This document shows, one piece after another, positions 40,736 to 44,347 of a DNA stretch of 44,347 nucleotides. The notes under the pieces are model-generated. The model did no database searches. It saw nothing but the letters and a program-made list of their open reading frames with translations, and was not told the origin of the DNA. The stretch spans positions 1 to 44,347 of the forward strand of contig JAJYTP010000007.1 of NCBI GenBank assembly GCA_021792955.1, read 5' to 3'. Made by a program: the position numbers and the translations under genes. This DNA comes from an archaeon (GTDB lineage Archaea; Thermoproteota; Nitrososphaeria; Conexivisphaerales; UBA164). How positions within the stretch are numbered: position 1 is the stretch's first letter; each line of letters opens with the position of its first letter.

Positions 40736-40911
40736 CATTATTTAACATTTATAGAAATGTTGGAGATTTTGGAGTGGGGGGAGCTACAAAACTCAGATGT
40801 GTGAGTGCGGATGTCTCTTGGGCTCCGATGAAGGATGAATACCTGTATGTCAGCCATAGGCCTGATATGGCTGCAGCGGACTGGACTGAGAAGTCCAACG
40901 CTCCGAATTAG
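40736..40911 (+). pseudogene. Probable TnpB C-terminal tail and right-end hairpin
   Basis: A plus-strand frame continues past the DUF151 start and reads NIYRNVGDFGVGGATK, then a Trp/Met/Asp-rich tail (SWAPMKDEYLYVSHRPDM, then AAADWTEKSNAPN) to a TAG at 40909-40911. This tail style and a following 5-bp hairpin (GGACT 40878-40882, AGTCC 40892-40896, 9-nt loop) resemble the 3' ends of archaeal IS200/IS605-family tnpB genes. The frame upstream is shared with the antisense of DUF151 and is not meaningful. Call based on pattern only. Confidence 0.35.
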
Positions 40912-41255
40912 AATTATAAGAAGAAATTATAGCCTTTCAGAAACGGTCTGAGACACACCGAACAGGCCAACGTGCCTACTAAGGGAAAAGATAAGCTAGC
41001 ATTCATAACGGTGTATACCGCAACCTTCAGGGCCTACTGAAAAATGTAGAATAATGTTCATAAACTTCCCTAAAGGGTGATCAAGTATCCAAAAAGGAAC
41101 GGCTTGATAACGGCAAAATTGTATACATTAGCTGAAAAGGAAGGGGTATGTGCGCTAAAATACCACTGATCGGTGGCTTAACGCAACGGATCTTATTGCA
41201 GGACATCAAATAATACCAAGATCGCCTTTTAAGGAACATGATATGCCTGTTGATC
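40912..41255. other. Gap before the LLM oxidoreductase gene
   Basis: About 345 nt. Apart from the CTTTTAAGG promoter box near 41225-41233 I see no gene, RNA or strong repeat. The left part may include the outer end of a lost IS element. Confidence 0.45.
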
Positions 41256-42143
41256 ATGGAGTTTGGTGTTTGTCTTCCAAATTATGGTAATGATATATCG
41301 CCAGATGGCCTAAAGAGGTTTGCCATTGCGGCAGAAGAGCTAGGATATACATCGGTATGGACCACGGATCATATACTCCTAAACACAGAGAGCGTTTCGC
41401 CATACAAAAGTATTGTAGAAAGTGTTACCACACTGGCCTATATAGCTGGCTCAACAAGGAGGGTAAAGCTCGGCATATCATCACTGATAATAAGCATGCG
41501 AAACCCGATAATAACGACAAAACAGCTTGCCACTATTGACTTCCTGAGCGATGGAAGGCTTACTGTAGCGATTGGTACAGGCTGGAACAAGGAGGAGTTC
41601 TTTAGTCTGGGGGCCAATTTTCATGACAGGGGGACAAGGACCAGTGAGTCGATAGGGCTGATCAGGGCCCTATGGAGCGGCAAGGCCAATTTTGAATCAG
41701 CGCACTTGAAGGAGAGGTTGTCCGATGCTATCTTCCTTCCGAAGCCGGTGCAGGAAAGGCTACCCATATGGGTGGCTGGAGCTTCCGAGGCCGCCATGTC
41801 GCGGGCGGCCAGGCTGGGGGACGCGTGGCATCCGAACCTCTACAATATTGGTGTATTTGAAAAGTTAGTGGAAAGGTTTCGTGAAATTTCTAGCGAAAAG
41901 GATAAGCCGATATATGTAAGAGCGGCATTGAGCGTTGACCCGAAGGAGAGATCCTACAGGGATCCGCAGGGGGAAGAAAGGCCGATACTATCGTGCTCTG
42001 GAGCAGGAACCGCAGAATTGATTGAAAGGCTGAAAGAACAGAGGATCAGTGGGGTAATACTTTCGCAGAACTCTAGCGGAACGCGTACCATTGGAGAACA
42101 GATCAGATGCATAACTAGCTTTGCCGGGAGCTATTTATATTAG
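41256..42143 (+). CDS. LLM-class F420-dependent oxidoreductase
   Basis: A 295-residue luciferase-like TIM-barrel protein. The N-terminus MEFGVCLPNYGNDISPD, the strand SVWTTDHIL, the segment KLGISSLIISMRNPIITTKQLATID and GRLTVAIGTGWNKEEF are signatures of F420-dependent LLM enzymes. They move hydride between F420 and small organic substrates such as alcohols or methylene-tetrahydromethanopterin; this one is of the broad unknown-substrate group. The ATG at 41256 is preferred over an upstream start because a CTTTTAAGG box is centred about 27 nt before it. It is followed 18 nt later by the small HExxH gene in the same orientation. Confidence 0.87.
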   Translation: MEFGVCLPNYGNDISPDGLKRFAIAAEELGYTSVWTTDHILLNTESVSPYKSIVESVTTLAYIAGSTRRVKLGISSLIISMRNPIITTKQLATIDFLSDGRLTVAIGTGWNKEEFFSLGANFHDRGTRTSESIGLIRALWSGKANFESAHLKERLSDAIFLPKPVQERLPIWVAGASEAAMSRAARLGDAWHPNLYNIGVFEKLVERFREISSEKDKPIYVRAALSVDPKERSYRDPQGEERPILSCSGAGTAELIERLKEQRISGVILSQNSSGTRTIGEQIRCITSFAGSYLY

Positions 42144-42161
42144 TTAAACGTTAAGTTGTTA

Positions 42162-42536
42162 ATGAAGATTCACGACGATGTACCGGATCCCTTTAAGGTT
42201 ATAGTTGTAGCCCTAATTTTGGATTCGCATCCGGAAATCGCGCTGAAGATGCTGAGCGATCACTATAAGGTGGATCGGCCAAGTTTAAAGGTCGGCGTAA
42301 TCAAGGGAAGGACAAAGGGCATCAAGGCCGTTTACATATCAAGGAGGAAAGAGATCATGGCAGCAAGCAGTGAGTACCTATATGATCCGTTCGTTATAAT
42401 TCATGAATTCTATCACCATCTTAGAAGCATAACCGGGGTCCACAGAGGTACGGAAAGGTTTGCGGATGCATTTGCCATCGATTTTATCAAATCATACCTG
42501 CTGGCGGTAAAGGAGATAAAAAGGACAGCAAATTGA
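42162..42536 (+). CDS. Small HExxH metalloprotease-like protein
   Basis: A 124-residue protein. The only strong motif is HEFYHH at residues 81-86, with Glu98 in the following GTERFADAFA, a layout like minimal gluzincin-type zinc sites (HExxH plus a downstream Glu). There is no signal peptide or membrane helix, and the 80 residues before the motif are an alpha/beta stretch (MKIHDDVPDPFKVIVVALIL at the start) that I do not recognise. Translation probably starts at the ATG at 42162. It is likely in an operon with the LLM gene. Peptidase activity is inference. Confidence 0.6.
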   Translation: MKIHDDVPDPFKVIVVALILDSHPEIALKMLSDHYKVDRPSLKVGVIKGRTKGIKAVYISRRKEIMAASSEYLYDPFVIIHEFYHHLRSITGVHRGTERFADAFAIDFIKSYLLAVKEIKRTAN

Positions 42537-42578
42537 AATTCCAGCGATAAATATCGATGTTAAGACAGTTGTGTTACG

Positions 42579-44132
42579 TCAGAAGACCTTCTTTCCCATA
42601 GCTCCTGGTTCCAAGTTAAACACTATGGTCTTAAGGTTCGTCATTTCATCTATGCTAAATCCCACTCCCTCCCTTCCCGTGCCAGAGCTTCTGGTGCCGC
42701 CAAACGGGAAGTAGCCTATACCGTGTCTAGGCATATCGTTTACGGTGACTTCTCCCACCGATAACGATTTTGAAACTCTCCATATATCGTAGAAGTTATT
42801 TGAAAATATGCAGGAATCAAGCCCGTATTTACTCTGCAGGGAGACAGCTATGGCCTCCTCCCTGTCCTTTACAGCGTGGATTGGTATGACCGGGCCGAAC
42901 GTCTCCTCCCATAATATCCTTGCTGATACTGGAACATCCCCCAGGATCGTGGGCTCAACATAACAGTCGCGAACCTTCCCGCCCATCAACAGGCTGGCGC
43001 CCTTCTTCAAGGCGTCCTCGATCAGGGCCTTTACCCTCACTGCGGCGTCTTCATTGACCAGAGGACCGACCTTGACCCCATCATCCTTAAGTGGATCCCC
43101 CAATCTGTATTCCTTACCATAATTAAGGATGCGTTCGGTGAGCTGCTTTGAAACCTTCTTCACCGTGAGCACGGCGCTTATGGCGTCACACCTCTGGCCG
43201 GCGTTCCTGAAACTACCATCTACGATCTTTTTTGCAGCTAGGTCAATATCAGCGTCGCTAAGGACAATGGCATAAGCCTTTCCGCCGAGCTCAAGGTGCA
43301 GCTTTTTAATCCCGGCAACCGATACTATGCTGTTTCCTCCGCCGGTGCTTCCGGTGAAACTTATCATTGAGACATCCTGATTTGACGCTAGAGCCTTTCC
43401 AACAGTCGACCCCGGTCCGTTTATAACGCTCACTGTTCCCTTAGGGACTCCCGCAGCGTTTAGGATCTGGGTAAACAGGATGGTGGATATCGGGGTCTCG
43501 GTGGCAGGTTTTACTATGACGCTATTACCGGCAAGTAATGCCGGTATTATCTTTGATCCGGGTATGTAGAGCGGATAGTTAAAAGGGCCTATAGCTAAGA
43601 CTACTCCTACAGGTTCCCTTATTACCAGCGCCATCTTCTTTGACGTATCTTTGGACCAGTCTCCTGGCATATATTCTCCAAAGATCTTTCTGGCATCCTC
43701 CATAGTCAAGCTCATCCTTGATGCTAATGAGCGTATTTCACCTATTGCGTCATCCCTGGTTTTTCCCCCTTCGAGCATAAGGGCTCTGGCCATTTCTTCT
43801 TCTCTTTCAAGCAGTATATGCCTTGCCTCCTGAAGTATCTCCACCCTTTCTATCCCAGCAAGTTCCCTTATCCTTTTCTGATTCTCCTTGGCAGCATCTA
43901 CAGCATGGCCGGCCTGGTTTAAGGACGCAGTGCCCAGATAGGCGAAATGGCCTCCGTCAAAGGGGGTAATCACCTCTATTCTTTCCCCGTTTCCATCCTG
44001 CCACTCGCCATCAATGAATAATCTAAATACGGGGAGTTCATCTTCATCCTTGTAGATAAGGTCGTCAAAGAATGATGAGATGTTCAGATCGTATTCGCTA
44101 ACACCGGTTAGCTTGCGTCCTCCGGGCTTCAT
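42579..44132 (-). CDS. gapN: Non-phosphorylating glyceraldehyde-3-phosphate dehydrogenase (GAPN-like aldehyde dehydrogenase)
   Basis: A 517-residue aldehyde dehydrogenase with the length and motifs of archaeal GAPN, which oxidises glyceraldehyde 3-phosphate straight to 3-phosphoglycerate in the branched Entner-Doudoroff/glycolytic route. Glu281 is in HLELGGKAYAIV and the catalytic Cys315 in FRNAGQRCDAI; AIGPFNYPLYIPG and ISFTGSTGGG form the cofactor site, and VNDMPRHGIGYFPFGG with SSGTGREG completes the C-terminal end. The N-terminal 35 residues before the usual ALDH start are typical of archaeal GAPN. A CTTTATCTAT box at about 44155-44164 precedes the ATG by 27 nt. Other ALDH substrates are possible. 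Confidence 0.88.
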   Translation of the reverse strand: MKPGGRKLTGVSEYDLNISSFFDDLIYKDEDELPVFRLFIDGEWQDGNGERIEVITPFDGGHFAYLGTASLNQAGHAVDAAKENQKRIRELAGIERVEILQEARHILLEREEEMARALMLEGGKTRDDAIGEIRSLASRMSLTMEDARKIFGEYMPGDWSKDTSKKMALVIREPVGVVLAIGPFNYPLYIPGSKIIPALLAGNSVIVKPATETPISTILFTQILNAAGVPKGTVSVINGPGSTVGKALASNQDVSMISFTGSTGGGNSIVSVAGIKKLHLELGGKAYAIVLSDADIDLAAKKIVDGSFRNAGQRCDAISAVLTVKKVSKQLTERILNYGKEYRLGDPLKDDGVKVGPLVNEDAAVRVKALIEDALKKGASLLMGGKVRDCYVEPTILGDVPVSARILWEETFGPVIPIHAVKDREEAIAVSLQSKYGLDSCIFSNNFYDIWRVSKSLSVGEVTVNDMPRHGIGYFPFGGTRSSGTGREGVGFSIDEMTNLKTIVFNLEPGAMGKKVF

Positions 44133-44195
44133 GGTTGGTAAAGCACGTAATGCTATAGATAAAGTTTATCTCCCTCGTGGCTGTGGGACTTAATT

Positions 44196-44347
44196 CTACG
44201 ATGCCAGGTTGAACAGGTTGTGCCAGAGTTCCATGGAGAACAGCGCGCAGCCGATCCTGTCATCCCTCCTCTGTGCGACCGTCCAGCCCAGCAACTTCTT
44301 ATCCTGTGCAAAGCAAGCCCGATTCCGAGTTGCTCCTCTTATGATAT
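44196..44347 (-). CDS. C-terminal fragment of a possible transposase
   Basis: The last 50 codons of a leftward gene that enters from beyond the right edge, ending with TAG at 44196-44198. The peptide reads TRNRACFAQDKKLLGWTVA, then QRRDDRIGCALFSMELWHN, a basic and hydrophobic tail of the kind seen at transposase C-termini. The family cannot be named from this much sequence, and it may be a remnant. Confidence 0.4.
   Translation of the reverse strand, partial: IIRGATRNRACFAQDKKLLGWTVAQRRDDRIGCALFSMELWHNLFNLAS

Overview
The window looks like part of an archaeal chromosome of moderate GC, from the TACK group (Thaumarchaeota/Crenarchaeota side) rather than the Euryarchaeota. It encodes ribosomal protein S26e, which TACK archaea and eukaryotes have and euryarchaea generally lack. 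Its EF-2 reads like crenarchaeal and thaumarchaeal EF-2. It also has archaeal S6e and Rpo12, F420-type oxidoreductases, a tricorn-factor-type aminopeptidase and a non-phosphorylating GAPDH. Many genes have a TATA-like box centred 25-27 nt before the start codon (ATG, GTG or TTG), so leaderless transcription seems to be the rule. A moderately thermophilic or acidophilic Nitrososphaeria-like organism would fit, but that is inference.

Layout. 1-6.7 kb: the 5' end of an MBL-fold gene, phosphoglycolate phosphatase, an M1 aminopeptidase, a PfkB kinase, XdhC and a HypE/PurM-like protein. 6.8-9.7 kb: an ECF vitamin-type transporter split across a palindromic bidirectional promoter (S component leftward; fused double ATPase and T component rightward). 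9.8-12.1 kb: an ABC-2 type ATPase and permease. 12.2-17.6 kb: a zinc-ribbon miniprotein, a PPOX flavoprotein, an S6e/EF-2/M50 protease operon and a YchF-like GTPase. 17.6-19.1 kb: a gene-poor stretch with tRNA-Lys (apparent intron) and tRNA-Leu. 19.1-21.4 kb: a ferritin-like/VIT1 fusion and an aminotransferase.

21.5-22.8 kb: a decayed insertion sequence with imperfect terminal repeats and flanking direct repeats. 22.8-25.7 kb, leftward: UbiA prenyltransferase, S26e, TrmI and an AbrB-PhoU regulator, the last divergent from an MFS transporter across a nested dyad. 27.4-31.5 kb: an accessory zone with tRNA-Thr, a deleted IS200/IS605-type element that keeps both end hairpins, a 14-TM MFS exporter, tRNA-Pro, a TnpB 3' remnant, an HxlR regulator and a decayed reading frame. 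31.5-35.8 kb: MsrA, an anion permease, Amt, Ndk and Rpo12. 36-44.3 kb: a SpoIIM-like membrane protein, a DegT aminotransferase, an Mrp Fe-S carrier, a Cas4-like nuclease, a DUF151 protein beside another probable TnpB remnant, an F420 LLM oxidoreductase, a tiny HExxH protein, GAPN, and the 3' end of a possible transposase gene.

The core genes cover translation, tRNA modification, Fe-S assembly, central sugar metabolism (PfkB kinase, phosphoglycolate phosphatase, GAPN), ammonium and vitamin uptake, and redox repair. No CRISPR array, rRNA or replication origin was recognised. No obvious multi-gene novel defence system was seen. The most unusual items are the palindromic bidirectional promoter, the altered diphthamide loop of EF-2, the tRNA-Lys insertion, and decayed TnpB elements in several states.
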